Source: Tretioscincus oriximinensis
Taxonomy: Eukaryota > Chordata > Lepidosauria > Squamata > Gymnophthalmidae
Reading direction: 5' to 3'
DNA length: 64,000 bases
Assembly (NCBI GenBank): GCA_022410635.1
Contig: JAJVDF010000002.1
Span: 5,445,734 to 5,509,733 of the forward strand
How positions within the stretch are numbered: the stretch's first letter is position 1; each line of letters opens with the position of its first letter. The translations under genes were made by a program, and so were the position numbers. The notes beneath the pieces are model-generated. The model searched no databases, was not told where the DNA came from, and saw nothing but the letters and a program-made list of their open reading frames with translations. Of the stretch, positions 1 through 12,216 are shown one piece after another.

Positions 1-105
1 TCTGTTCAGACTACCCAGGTGCAACTGGTGGGACACCTATGTGAGACAGAATGCTGGATTAGATGTGCTTCAGCCTGATTCAGCAGGGCTCCTTTTATGT
101 TCTTA
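1..105 (+). mobile_element. CR1-type LINE, 3' end only
   Basis: The sequence starts inside the 3' untranslated tail of a CR1-type LINE. It matches, base for base over long stretches, the tails at 3440-3571 and 44950-45072: a 'tctgttc..actgcccaggtgca' block, then 'gacagaatgctgga', then a 'tatgttctta' terminus. The 5' part lies outside the window. CR1 elements insert 5'-truncated and end in a short octamer-like repeat, which is what is seen. It is non-functional. Confidence 0.85.
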
Positions 106-1035
106 TATTCATACATCCCTAAAGCCTATTATTATATTCTATTCCCATTCTATTTTTTAAATAAATAAATAAATGAAATTATCTCCTGAATATCTACCCA
201 AGGACAGAACAATAAAGTGCATCAACATCACTGCCCTTCTCTGCTGTTTTGTTCAATGCCACAGAGCACTTATTAACCATTCCCAACATGAAGTATGGGA
301 AGGGAAGAAGTAGTCCAATTGGGGAGCAATTTCATCTGTATGTACAAACAAAACAAAGTAATTACTCAAGAAATTGTCACAGGAATAGAATCAGATATGT
401 TTTCTTTTGGATAAATGGAAACTAAATATACAGCTAGGCATTGCTCCCTCCTGCTATTTGATGGCGCGAGCAAAAGAGGAAAGAAAGATTACTGGAGAAG
501 ATTAGGTTCACCTGGGAGTGGCAGCAAGCAGCAGAACAATTGGGCTTTGAAAAGAACCCAGTTTACATCCTGAGTATGAATAGGGAAGTAACTTTCCAAG
601 CTTGGATCNTTATGAGGTCAATGCAATTATATTCCTATACATTAGAGTGATTATTAGGAGTAGTGATTCCTTCTGAGGGAGTATTCCTAATCCCCCTCCC
701 CTACAAAAAAATCAGATCTGAGTACGCTTGAAGTACATAGATTGCTGCCTGCTGGATAATGAGGCTACATGGTTTATTACAGAAAGATATGGCTTGTTTA
801 CTGGCTGGGACTCTAAGTAGTGATACTGAATAATAATAAAATAAACAGAAAGGGGAAAAAAATCAGCCCCTTCCTTTTGAAAGTAGTTAATTTCTTTTGC
901 AAAAGCTAAGGATTGCCACATTGTTTTTGAATAATTCACAGAGCAAACAAATAAAAACAGATTTATTTAATTTCTATTCTGCTCTTCACCCAAATGTACC
1001 AGGGCAGATCATAACAATTCAAAGTTGGCATCAAA
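106..1035. other. Unassigned AT-rich stretch
   Basis: No exon, RNA gene or full repeat is recognised. It holds a short (TAAA)n run near 157-175, possibly the tail of an old SINE or LINE. The remaining open frames are short and have no recognisable composition or motif. Confidence 0.5.
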
Positions 1036-1218
1036 AGGAGAAGGAGGAGAAGAAGGAGGAGAAGAAGAAGAAGGAAAAGGAGAAGGAGAAAAAGAAAAAG
1101 AAGAAGAGGTGGTGGTAAGAGGAACAGTGGGGTCACTGAATTGACTTTGCCCTAATCCAAACTGAGAGACACCCAGATAAGAAACTAACACTCTAACCAA
1201 AAGACCAGACTGATTCTT
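1036..1218 (-). mobile_element. Sauria-type tRNA-derived SINE with GAA-rich tail
   Basis: Reverse-complemented, 1218 down to about 1130 reads as the tRNA-like head of the squamate SINE seen at 10954 and 63692: a 'ggttagagtgtt' A-box region followed by 'tcttatctggg'. The central body is deleted, and the element runs into a purine-rich (GAA/GGA)n tract at 1036-1111, which is its 3' tail on the minus strand. Such SINEs are transcribed by RNA polymerase III from internal A and B boxes and mobilised by a LINE. The copy is diverged and internally deleted. Confidence 0.75.
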
Positions 1219-1339
1219 GATAAGATCCTATATGGCTTGAGTTCCAAATANCTAATGAATGCCTTCTACCACATCAACTTGTCTGTGTCTTTAAGATCTG
1301 CAAGAAACTACCATCTCCTTCATTATTGTCATGAGTACA

Positions 1340-1663
1340 TGACATAATAAGTCATATAAGGAATGTATAAAGTTGTGGTAATATATATGTAAATAATTCT
1401 GAGGTAAATATATGTTGATGTAAGGTTTTGAGGTGAACTTCAGGTTTTGGAACAGCATTGTATAAACAACCAATGAATTGTAANCTATGAACCTGGTCAG
1501 CTGGGATTGGCCAGCAAGATGTATAAATAGAGGGACTTGCTGGGGCAGTCTTCACTGCTGACCAGACTAAGACGGAGAGCTGAGCTGAGCTGAATAAACA
1601 CTTTCAGAACTGAAATCACATTCTTGGCTGGAGTGTCCTTCACCCCCTACCTCTACCATCACA
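1340..1663 (+). mobile_element. Solo LTR of an LTR retrotransposon
   Basis: This has the layout of an LTR. An inverted CCAAT box (ATTGG) lies at 1506-1510, a TATA box (TATAAATAG) at 1522-1530 and a polyadenylation signal (AATAAA) at 1593-1598. The end, near 'accatcaca', matches the end of the LTR at 22952-23289 ('ggtatcacaag'). The same order, spacing and blocks ('gaccaga..', 'gctgaa.taaa.cactttc.gaactgaaa') occur in both. No internal coding region follows, so it is read as a solo LTR left by LTR-LTR recombination. The 5' boundary is uncertain (about 1328-1342), and no clean target duplication was found. Confidence 0.65.
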
Positions 1664-2997
1664 AGTATCCTCAATGGAGACCCCAGAAAATGTATTCTCC
1701 ATAGTAGCTCCTGTCTANGGAACATTCTTCTTGGGGTGTGCCAGGTGCATGAACATTAAGCATAGTTTACTTAAGAAAGAGTGGGTATCATTGGATCACC
1801 TTCTATTTCCAGGTGTAGCCACATTAATAAAACATGCATGGATTTTCTCAGCCAGTCTTGTAATGTCCTAGGAATGACAACAAACTCCTTCACTTTCCAA
1901 CTGTAATATGCCTATCTCTACAACAAATTAAAATACGATTATTTCTACAACAAATAAAACATGCATTGACACATGGCCTGTTAACACAGAGCTCAAAGGA
2001 GGGCAGCAGAGTGGGCAAGCCTCTTTTCCTAGATAATGGATTCCAATTGAGCCCAACTATCATGCTGTTCAATGATGGAACATGTCCAACAACATTTAGG
2101 ATTCAGCCACACTTTTCCCCATACTACAATAGCATAGTTCTGGAGAATCCACCATATGCATTCCAGCCATTGCTATTGTTACATTTTTCTGTCTTCGCAA
2201 ACAATGGTGAGGGGAGTAGTGCCGGCAAATGCAGTAGACAAAAATAAAAAGACACCACATGGCTGTTGCTGAAACAGATGTATTGAAAATAATGCCGGGT
2301 AACGAAACAAAGATGGGGGTTATCTCTGCCCAGTGTTTAAGAGATTTCGTTGATCTCCGTCAGGCCCCAAAGGAAACCCAGCCAAGTTTAAGTTTAACAA
2401 GAAATGAGTATAACTGAAGGTGAATAGCTCCACCGAGACAAAATTCCAAAAGATTTTTAAATTTCTTCAATAGTGGCAGTCTACTACATTTTTCTGTCTA
2501 GCAGATTTATGTAACTTCCATAGTGCAATGTCCTGCTTTAGTGCTATGATGAGCCATGTGGACACCNCCTACAAGAACTGCTGAGAGCCAGCTTGATTGG
2601 AAACTTTAGCGTGCTTACCTGCTGCTTTTACATAGGAAAAAAGTCACCCTAGTAATAATGAATAGAAAAGAAAAAACTCTAGCAGCCTTCTAACCTTTAT
2701 CAATTTTTAAAAGAAACTTTTTTCCTTCAAATCCATGACCCTGGCAATAGGGAGGGAGCCAGCGCCAATTACAGAAGGGATACAAATCAGCTAACCACAA
2801 GCAAGAATTTACAGCAGGGCTTCAAAGAATAATTCACAATCAGGAAACACAATATCTCATGCTTGTGGATGATGAGCAATAAAGATGTAAGCACTTTATA
2901 TCACTATATACAGAAATAGTGATACAAAAGACAGCTGTGCAGATATTCCTCAAACCCTTTCTCCACTGGGCTTTTCTCTGGGTTTTAACTCAGCATA
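1664..2997. other. Unassigned stretch
   Basis: No gene or full repeat is recognised. A block near 2315-2385 ('atctctgcccag...tcaggcccc') resembles one near 12985-13045, which hints at an unnamed dispersed repeat. No target duplications or inverted termini were seen. Confidence 0.45.
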
Positions 2998-3571
2998 GGG
3001 CAANAAGAATGATCAAGGGTCTGGAGTACCTCTCTTATGAAGTCAGGCTGCAGCGTCTGGGCCTCTTCAGCCTCGAAAGGCGNCGTTTGAAAGGTTATCT
3101 GATTGAAATGTACAAAATCATGCATGGGATGGATAGGGTGAATAGAGAAAAAATGTTTTCTCTATCACACAACACTAGAACCAGCGGGTACTCCTTAAAA
3201 CTGATGAGTAGAAAAGTGAGAACAGACAAAGGAAAGTATTTTTTCACCCAGAGGGTCATGAGCCTGTGGAATTTACTTCCTGAAGAGGTAGTGGTAGCTA
3301 ACAGCTTGGATAGTTTCAAGACAGGACTAGAAAGGTTTATGGACACCAAGGGTATAAATGGGTACTAGGATGGATGTCTGGATGCTGCCTCCGGGATGGA
3401 GCAACAGGCAGGATTCTTGAAATACCATTTGCAGGGAGTCATGAACAGGTGCTTATTTTGCTTTCCTCTGTTCGGACTGCCCAGGTGCATCTGGTGGGCC
3501 TCTGTGTGACACAGAATGCTGGACTCGATGGGCTGTGGCCTGATCCAGTATGGCTCTTCTTATGTTCTTNT
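2998..3571 (+). mobile_element. CR1-type LINE, ORF2 C-terminus and 3' UTR
   Basis: A frame ending at 3368 encodes the C-terminal end of CR1 ORF2, beyond the reverse transcriptase palm. It shows the family signatures 'RMIKGLEYLSYEVRLQRLGL', 'FSLERxRLKG' and 'KYFFTQRVMSLWNLLPEEVV'. The stop is followed by the 3' UTR shared with 44312-45072 and a 'cttcttatgttctt' end. The copy is 5'-truncated, has two N bases in the frame and cannot move by itself. It is about 90% alike by eye to the copy at 44312, so it is fairly recent. Confidence 0.9.
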
Positions 3572-5054
3572 GAGTCTACCATCTATATTCTAGTACAGAT
3601 ATGGCAGGCCCTATTGGGGGAGAACTTTGCTTTCTTTTCATAAAAGTTTAACATCAAGTGAACAAATACAATTGCAGGAACGAAGGCTTAGTTTTGATTT
3701 GAGACTACTAAATGGATAAACAATAACTTTTCTTCTCACATTCAGAATTTATTTTGTTTTATTCCCTTTGGCCTTAGATAATTGTGGGCAATTATTTCAA
3801 CCTTTCTTTATTGGCCATCTAGAGTGCCAAATCCTTTGGAACATCCTCTCTCACACTTCTCTCTTTCTCTCCCCTTCTTCTCTTTATCTCTCTGCACTTT
3901 AGTTGAGCCAGAAGGGAAAAGGAATCAGAGGTGAGCTCCCATTACTAATTTGCTGAAGCCCACCTGTGAAAACATGAGCAAAGTATCCAGGGGGCTGCCT
4001 TCGGTTGTTCACTCAGGTGCGTCCACAGTCTAATCAGCCGCTTCGTCTCTGGGCTTCTGCCAAAAATCTGATGAGTTATTCTACCATGCAAAATCAATGT
4101 CTGCTCAGCAGGCCAAATCCTAGGCTGGGGAGAAAGAAAGTAGCAAGAGCTGGTGGGCCATTATCTGTACACAGTTGCAGAATTCAAATTTGGTTGTTGT
4201 AATTATTTGATTTTATGAGCACACTAGTTTCTTTGATCACATGCAGTACATTCAAAAGAAGGGAGAAAGATTTGTATTTGTCTTGAAGGGATGGATGGAT
4301 GGAAGTTGGCAAACACAAGAGCAGAACTGCCATCCTGCTTAGTTTTTAACTTCAGTAGATGTTGGGAGAGAGTTGTGTTATTGTCCTTTGAGAACTGACT
4401 TAAAGAAAACCATTTCCAAACTTGAGCATACAACAAACAATGGCTTCAAGTGCTGTCTTGAATAAATATCATTTACAGATTAACAACTATATTTGTGTGC
4501 TATTCTCTCCCCTCCCCAATTCACTGTGTGTACAAAGGAAAGGAAGAAAGGAAAGAAGGAAAGAGGGAAGGAGAAAAAAGAATGATTAAAATCCACAATA
4601 TTTTATTTTTGTGACTTTTATGAATGCAAACATATTTTCATTTTTTTGCACACTTCAGATCAATATATTTGGATTTTGTGCATGTTTATAAAATAGCAAA
4701 AATGCATACATACAGAATTGAAAATTAGAAATATGCATATCTGGAAATCTGTGCAAGTGAAAATGTTGTTCAATAGAAGGCTTTTGGGTTTTTTTTTCCA
4801 ACCATCTCTAGCTGCTGCCAGTTATGCTTAAAAAATCAAGCAAGCATCCATTCCCACAACAATGNAGCCGAACACTGATGAATACCTGCAGACCGTGATA
4901 CGTTACAGAATTCAGAAAACCCCAAAACATGTGAGCAAAAATTCACTTTCCAAGTGCCGCTACAGTTTTTCCTCTTCTTATCCGTGACACTACTACATTT
5001 ATTATTTATTTATTTTTATTTTTTTTTAAATTTCTTTATGGATATATATGAAAT
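3572..5054. other. Unassigned stretch with purine microsatellite
   Basis: No exon is recognised. A degenerate (GGAA/AGGA)n tract lies near 4537-4572. A 3838-3890 pyrimidine-rich patch and the AT-rich 4600-4800 region carry no recognisable signal. Confidence 0.5.
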
Positions 5055-5211
5055 ATGACATGTTAAAAATTACACAATTGTAAATACACACTTATATATG
5101 TTGAAACCAACCATTACTCCATTCATGTCATAAATTATGACATGTTTAAATTCACACTAATAAGTACACACATATATATGTTGGACCCCCTCATTAGTCA
5201 ATACATGTCAT
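5055..5211. repeat. Two-copy tandem repeat, 83-bp period, bounded by atgacatg / catgtcat
   Basis: Two adjacent units start with 'atgacatgtt' at 5055 and 5138. Each contains 'acacac..atatatgttg' and ends in 'catgtcat'. The start and end of each unit are inverse complements, so each unit could fold on itself, and the junction 'catgtcataaattatgacatg' is itself palindromic. Either a tandem duplication of a short foldback element or a small satellite seed would explain this. Confidence 0.75.
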
Positions 5212-7407
5212 ACCATACTACATTTGATCAGCAGGAATAAGTTGTGAGGTACAATGTGTTCATATCTATAAAACAGGAGCCATGTTATGACATATTAACC
5301 ACTGCAGACCTTGATGTGTGTGTCAGTGGCTCTGTGTGGGTGTTGGTGTGGGTGGAGGAGGGAATATTATATTCTAGAATAGGTGTCTGCCATCTTCATG
5401 TTGCTGTAAACCCATGGCAGACCTCTGGTTAGATTTCAAATGAAAAATATAGTAATCCCCAAAATGCATGTAGTGAAAACCATGTCTGTATCCATTCAAG
5501 GTCAATGATCAACTTCCAAGTAAGATTTGTGGCGCATTTGCCACACCAGGTTTTATATAAACAGCGTAATTTGTGCTTTAGAAGTGATTTAGCAGATTAT
5601 CAGTTTACTGGGAAAAACAACTCCTGAAGCACTACTGCACAGAGACTGTCACTGTGCATAGTTCTGCTGATAAAATGTGAGTGTTTTTCTGTACGAATTA
5701 NATTTTAGCTGTTGTTAAACTGGAAAAAGGAACTAGTCTGTGGTATCTGTGGTATTTGAATGGCTGACATTCCCTTACAAATCATCAAGAGGGTGGGATG
5801 AGAGGTTAGGAGATGCAAAATTGAAGGCAAACTACCCAAAAGAATTTTCTAGGAGAGGTTAATGTATGTCTTATTAATAATGAGAAACCAAATGGCTTAT
5901 AGGAGAATGTGTCAGACGCACAGACAAAAGCCAGAATATCAGAAAATTCCATAATAAACAAGTACTATATAAATGCANCCCATATTGAGTCTTTGGAAGC
6001 CATGTGCCAGCAAATAAGTGGAGTCGTGATTGGCCTAGATTAATGGTGAAACGGCCTAGTTTATCAGTGTATGTAAAAGATCCCTTCAAAAGTCAAATAA
6101 CTTTATTGAAATTTTCAAAAAAAAATAAAAAAGCTGTCCAGTTGGACAGGGTGCTATCCAATCAAAGCCCAATCCTTGGAGGTCTTCTGGTGAAGGGCCT
6201 TTTGCATCCCAAGGACTGGGTTTCATGGCACCAGATAAGTGCAAGTTTCCCCATTGTTTCTGATGCCTTGGTTTGTTTTGTTTATTTATATAGTGCTATC
6301 AGAGTACAGAGTGCTTACACTTTCAAATGTTGCTCTGCTGCTCCATAAGGTAGGAAGTAGAGGGCAATCTCTGCTTTTACACAAGTGGAGGTTTGCACAA
6401 AAGCAGGAAAACACAGGGTTAAAAAATGCTGCAGTATCTCCACAGTTTTCCTCCTGACCCGTCAGGCTGNTGATTTGCAGCCACAATGGGGCAGAGATCC
6501 AGAAAAAGCAGCAAAGTGGATTTAAATCTTCTTCGCCGTTTTCTAATTTGGATTTCTCTCCTGGTGCGAATGCAGCCCCTTTCTTTCTTCCTTTTGGTTT
6601 TGAATCTTTCTTATCCTCAATTATTTCATCCCTTCCTTGCTGGTAGTTGGGTTGTCTACATCTTTTACATTCCNCAGCAAGAAACTGACACCTCTTCCTG
6701 GCAGAAATGACATATGGAGTGTCATCTTCCTGCCAGGGAATCTATGGCTTACACTCCCAGGCCTAGAGCCAAGCTAGAAAAGACACTCTGCCAGTGCCAT
6801 TGAGTATCTGTAGCTATATCCTCCTGCAAATTCTTAGGTCTTTTGGATCGAGGTTGCAAAACTGACTTTTTACAGGCTATGATTCAGTGCGCTAAAAAGC
6901 ATTGATGACTTGGAGATTGAAAAGGAGCATGATCAACAGACGGATGGATCATTCTATGTTCTGCTCCCTGTCAGTTAAGCACATATTTGCACATCATTTC
7001 ATTTCATCCCATTTATGCATAAATTTCTGACCTAAAAAGAAATCATACGAGTAAGTATAGAAATGCGTAATAAGTTTTTTTCTTTGTTTTGTTTCAGTGT
7101 AAGCAATGATAAAGCAATCCTAAATAGCAAGACATAGCGGTGACAAACATTGAAGATAAAGAGGATTCTTCTAACTGAGAGAGGCTAGTAAGAGAGAGAG
7201 ATGTATAAAATTATGCATAGTGTGATAAACATGGCAAAGGGACAGGCTTTTCAATTCCCTTTCCAAAGTGTAAGAAACAAAAGTAATCCAAAGAGCCGTA
7301 TTAGTCTTGATGAGAATTTCTAAACTAACAAGAAAAACTTGGTAACATAAGTCTTCATTGACTAAAATGTACTTCTTCAAATGCAAGACATATTTCCACT
7401 ACACCTG
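5212..7407. other. Unassigned stretch
   Basis: No gene is recognised. Near 6275-6350, 'tttatttatatagtgctatc' followed by 'gagtgcttaca' looks like the 3' end of a SINE or LINE in reverse orientation, too short to assign. The rest is AT-rich and without recognisable structure. Confidence 0.45.
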
Positions 7408-7735
7408 AAGACAAAGAAGACAAAGAAGAAGACAATGATGATAATGATGCCGATGCCAAAGAAGAAGAAGGAGAAGGAGGAGAAGGAGAAGAAGGAGGAG
7501 GAGGAGTGGCTTACAAGGTTATTTTTCACTCACATCTATTCTATCTTCCCCACCCCATTGTGACGGTACCTTTTAATCCACTCGCAAATTTCTTTGTTTT
7601 TGAAAAGCTAGATTGACTGAAGCTGAGGCCAGAAGAAGGCATTCAATCACTCTCCACAGCCACCCCANGGGCCTCGAATTCCAATATCTCTGTTGAAACA
7701 CTGAAGCTCCTAACCTCTTTGCACTACTGCGCCTG
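7408..7735 (-). mobile_element. Second tRNA-derived SINE family (J), copy 1
   Basis: Reading the minus strand from 7735, a tRNA-like head (an A-box-like part with 'gcaaagaggttaggagc' and a B-box-like 'ggaattcgaggcc') is followed by 'ggctgtggagagtgattgaatg' and 'ctggcctcagcttcag'. A tail with a GAA/GGA-rich run at 7408-7506 on the plus strand follows. The same order recurs at 24030-24282, 31172-31282, 34908-35252 and 38158-38465. The head differs from the Sauria-type SINE while the tail is alike. Confidence 0.7.
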
Positions 7736-10404
7736 ATTTGTATTTACCTGATATAATCCACTTTAAGAGAAGTAGATGAGATTAATCTGTTTTAAATTCT
7801 GTTTGCACAGTTTAGCAATCCATTTTAGGTCTTAAAACATTCTACTGAGTCTTTGAAAAGAGATCTTGACAGTCTAAACATTTCAAAAAAAAAAAGAAGG
7901 ATGTCCACACTTGCCTTCTCCAGACACCCAAGCATAAATAACTCACACTAAGCATAACTATCCATTGCCTGCAAAGCAGTACCAAAAGGCTCTTCTGGTT
8001 GTCAGTAGCATAGGGGTTTTATCCAGGTCAGAGCTTCTCAGTGATGAACCCTAGTTTATGAAATAGTCTGCCCTATGNTGCATCATATTCACTACTGTAT
8101 ATGTTACCCTTATCTTGGGCTGAAGAAATAGTTGTTTTGCAATGTGCTGCATTGGTTCTACTAGCCCTGTGACCTCCAGGGATAGGAGTATAGAGGTGGA
8201 AGAGCAACATTGTATGGCTAACAAAGGGTTTCTAGTTCATTCACTGGACAATCCCCTACAAGTAGAGCTATATTTTGTTTTTGTGTTTTGAGAGGAGGGG
8301 ATGAATCTGAATCTCTGCCATTAAATGTGCTTAGAGTTGCTTATGGAGGTGCCCTTGTAGTCAAAATAGGAATTTGTCATAGTACCCAGAACACTAATGT
8401 AAGAAAATGAAACAGAAAAAGAAGCATAGTAGGAATGCATGGAACAAAACTTGAACAGATCAGAGATTTTTCTGAAGATTCCAACATTTTCAATTTTGCT
8501 ATTTGTTCTGCACAATTTTAGAATCACAAAAATAAGCAAATAAATAAAATAAAAAAGCAAATGAAATACGGAGATGTCAAGTAAATCAAAAAGATGTCTT
8601 GAAAATGATTGTGAATACAGTATAGACTAATGAAGAAACTATTGATCACCATTCCAATATTCCTTAATAGTTTCTTAAATTCTTTGTCACTGTGACATGG
8701 TATAATTNTTAATTCACATTTATTGTTATTAGATTTATGTCTAAAGAGAAGGAAAAATCATACCTTCCATAATGCTTCCCTTCTGAACGTCTTAAGCCTG
8801 CAAGAAATGCACATGAATAGTAATGTCCTCCCCTGGGAAGGTTTTGAACTGGCATTCTGGGGAGAAAACTTACAACAGAGAAAGCCCAGTGTGCTCCCCA
8901 GTCTCTTTTAATTAGCACAAAATTGCCTCCTCCCGTGTAGCCTCTGTCCTCCCCTTTGAAGGTTCTGTTAAAATCTGTGCGATTTCACTTCAATATAAGC
9001 CCACTCTGTGCTAATGGTTGTCAAGCTAAACTTGTCTTATGGTGTTCCCACGTGCCAAAAGATGGTCTTTGTCAGCTGCTAAACTGCCAAGTGTTTATTG
9101 GCAGGAGGACATATGTGGTTCTGGAAGAAGGCCATGCCAGCAACTCTTCCAGTGTCAGTAAGGCCCAAAGGATTAGAGATCAATGGATTTAGCTATTCAA
9201 TAGGGTCTCCCTCCTCTTGCTTCCCTGTTGCCACTAATATGGTTTTGCTGTTGTAAATGGTCCCTGAACCTTTCCCTCGCTAATCTGAATATACTGGAGT
9301 TTAAATTCATTAAGTTTAAAAACTTACAATGCAAGCAATATTTGCTTTGATTCTTTTATTTTAAAAATGCAGCTATTTACGAAATCAGAGTTCTGTCCTT
9401 TTTCATATGCAAGATATCAGAGTTCTGTCCTTTTTCAAACTAAGCTTTATTTTGGGATATATCTTACAGGCCTACAGTTTGCATACCCGTATATGCTAGG
9501 ATAGAAGAGGAAGAGCAAAACTCTCTGAAGAGCAAAGGGTTGCCTAATTTAGTCTTATATATAAAACTATAGAAGTTCATAATCTCAAATACTGCTTCCA
9601 AAATCAACATCTTTCCAGAACTCCTAGTTTTTTCCACATAAGTCGTACGCAGACTGCCAGTAAGAACATTTATCCTACACTGTCTCAGAAATCTATAGTG
9701 CTTCTTCCTTTATGTGGACATTATTGAACAAAGATGTGCATGAATGGAACTTGTGTGTCCAGTTCACCCGCATATCATATTTAAAAATATATAAAATAGA
9801 TACATTTAGTAGAAACCCATGGATGCTGTTTTCCTGGGGGGACCCTAGGGGGTCTAGAGAATGAATTTTTCTGCCTTCTTGGGAGATTTTTGAATTTTAC
9901 ACACACAGTGTGGAAGCCAAACAATGCATATGAAATGTACGGTGCTGTTCTCCAGGTGTCAGGCATGGGCAGGAAGCAGAAACCTGCAGGCTGCTTCCAC
10001 CCATAATGCCAAGCAGACAATGAGTGAAGAAGCCAAAAACTGCCAACTTGGAGATTCCATGAGGTGAATTCCTACATTATGTGATCCTGGAATGGAGCTT
10101 TTCGACTTCTTCGCCAACTGTCAGCCTGGCATCATAAGTGACAGAACTACTGTCATCTACCTTGGGCAGAGGCAGGCTGAAATTTCCTTCTTCTTGCCCA
10201 GGTCTAGCCATAACCATGTACAGTGACACCATGCATTTTGTATGAACAGTCTGGCTACCCCATGGTTCTGAACTTGCCTGCCACAAAGCACAGACAAAAT
10301 TCAAATATGTGGTACATATTTTATAACATAAAAATTCCCCCCTTGAAAAATGGTTGTGATGAAAAACACAACATGCAGAAATTGTTTGACTGAATACTTT
10401 CATG
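7736..10404. other. Unassigned stretch
   Basis: No gene is recognised. It includes the short direct duplication at 9384-9437 (annotated separately) and AT-rich DNA. The open frames around 9781-10020 and 10077-10526 show no family motif, and the second runs through an (ATAA)n tail. Confidence 0.45.
9384..9437. repeat. Direct duplication, 32-bp period
   Basis: The 22-bp block beginning 'atcagagttctgtcc' occurs at 9384 and again at 9416, exactly 32 bp apart and identical over the repeated part. This is a recent local duplication with no known function. Confidence 0.85.
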
Positions 10405-10462
10405 TTACCAAATGGAAAATGGGTTTTCCTGATACCTTCAGGTATAGGACGGGATACAAGTA

Positions 10463-10493
<31 letters not shown>

Positions 10494-10500
10494 ATACTCT
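10405..10500 (+). mobile_element. LINE/SINE 3' tail ending in (ATAA)n
   Basis: The motif 'gataccttcaggtatagg' followed by 'acgggatacaagtataaa' and an (AAAT)n run matches the shared tail 'gagaccttcgggtataggg..gggatataaa' of the SINE at 10954 and the LINE 3' end at 21925. The upstream part is unrecognised, so it is a 3' fragment. Confidence 0.65.
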
Positions 10501-10953
10501 GGCCTGGATACTTTGGACAATTGCACAAATACTTTTATTATTATTTCACTGTGTTTTCAAAATGTAATAGTCCTAATGGGGCTACCTAGTTATTAAGTCA
10601 TATCCATGCATAATGTTTTCAATGACTTCAAAACTTTTCAGCTGGCATTAGAAACTGCCATCTGTTTCTGATGGATTCAACCTATAAGACCATTTCATGC
10701 TTCTCCATATTTTGTTTTTCAGAATTATCTGATGCCTTAATTAAGATATTACATGGATTCAGGACAAATTGCATGGTACGAACATCTCCACCACCACCCT
10801 TTTTGTTGGTACAGGAAGGTATATGGTTAGCACAATATAAAGAAACGTTGGCTGTTGGATGAGGAGGAAGAGGAGAAGGGTAATATTTCACTGAGCCTAA
10901 AGTCTAGGCACTGCATGGGGACTGATGTTGAATAGCCCAGTTCTAACATAACT
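10501..10953. other. Unassigned stretch
   Basis: Nothing recognisable. It separates two repeat tails. Confidence 0.5.
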
Positions 10954-11221
10954 GAGAGCCAGTTTGGTGTAATGGTTAGAGTGTGGGACTCTTATCTGGT
11001 AGTCTCCCTGTTCGATTCCTCACTCCTCCATGAAGCCACCTGGGTGACCTTGGGCCANTCACAGTTCTTTGAACTCTTTCAGCCCCACCTACTCCACAGG
11101 GTGTCTATTGTGGAGAAAGCAACAAAGCTATGTGTTCCACCCTATGTTAGGCTGCCCTGAGACCTTCGGGTATAGGGCGGGATATAAATACAATTAAATA
11201 AATAAATAAATAAATAAATAA
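10954..11221 (+). mobile_element. Full-length Sauria-type SINE
   Basis: This is the best-preserved SINE here. The head 'gagagccagtttggtgtaat' carries the A box at about 10965-10980, and a B box 'gttcgattcc' lies at 11010-11019. The body contains 'tgaagccacctgggtgacct' and 'cagccccacctactccacag'. The tail reads 'gagaccttcgggtataggg' and runs into (AAAT)n to 11221. Pol III would transcribe it, and a LINE with the same tail would mobilise it. Sauria SINEs are known from squamates, which is the main taxonomic clue in this window. Confidence 0.92.
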
Positions 11222-12216
11222 GGAAATATAAGAGCATAAGAGGATCAATGCCAAATCATGGGAATGGGCTAATAATGTTCGTCCAAGGGCTTTAAATTTT
11301 CCCATCTGCTCCAGAGATTCTTTCCCTCCCCTTCTTGGTCAAAAAATGTTAGGAATTCACATTTTCCAGATTCAGCACCTTAGCTTACTCATTTGACATT
11401 TCTTGAGAGATGAACTTATGGTCTAAGGAAAGGAAGAGGCCCATGTACTTCCTCTTATCTATAATGTGCTAATTGAAAACATCTGCAGGTACACTTTGTT
11501 TGTCTTATCCTCAACCTATGAAAGCATAAACCCTCTATTCCATATGGCAAGCATGATTAAATGGTTTTGTTTAGCATTCAGTGACTCACACACATTGAGA
11601 GCACCTATTCTCCGTGTCAATGCATATTTAATCTAGCCACTGTGAAACAAAGAGCTTCAAGTAAAGTGGTTCTTGGAAACTACAATGAANAGTTCTGGTG
11701 CTCCCAGAAATAAATTTGTAAGACATATGTGGCTAGTGCTTACTGTATAATTGGGTAGTTTTGCCTTCTTGTGCCAAGTCTGAAGAGATTGGCTGGGGTT
11801 TGAAAATGGAGTCCCTACTGAGTAGTATGTCAATTAATATTTGCCTAAGGGACTGATATCTGTCACAGCAAAAGAGTGTTTCATCTCTACAATAAGGCGG
11901 AAAGATGCTTCTGTTTGGGGATTCACATATCATGCACCTTCTGCAAGAAACCTGATGTACATTGTCCATGCAACTTCCACCACTCAGAAACTGAGGCCTG
12001 GGGAAAACNTCTGGAGGAGGAAGAGGTTTAATATGTTTATTTATATGTATACTGCTTTTCTTAATCCTAAGGGATTCAAAGTAGCTTACGTAACTGTTCT
12101 TGGCATCTGGGACAAGAGTCCACCATTTTCTGACATCTTGAAATATGTCACCATCATAATGGAGGAGACAGAAAAGAGTACCAAATATCCTAGAAGCATG
12201 CTCTTTCAGTGTTTTG
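11222..12216. other. Unassigned stretch with one reversed SINE/LINE tail
   Basis: Around 12010-12100 the pattern 'ggaggaggaag' followed by 'tactgcttttcttaatcc' and 'agggattcaaagtagcttac' matches the minus-strand tail of the SINEs. No head is recognisable. The remainder shows nothing. Confidence 0.5.

Noticed and set aside
10077..10526. 149-residue minus-strand frame
   Set aside because: It begins in an (ATAA)n tail that gives an artificial Ile/Tyr/Leu-rich N-terminus; no motif follows.
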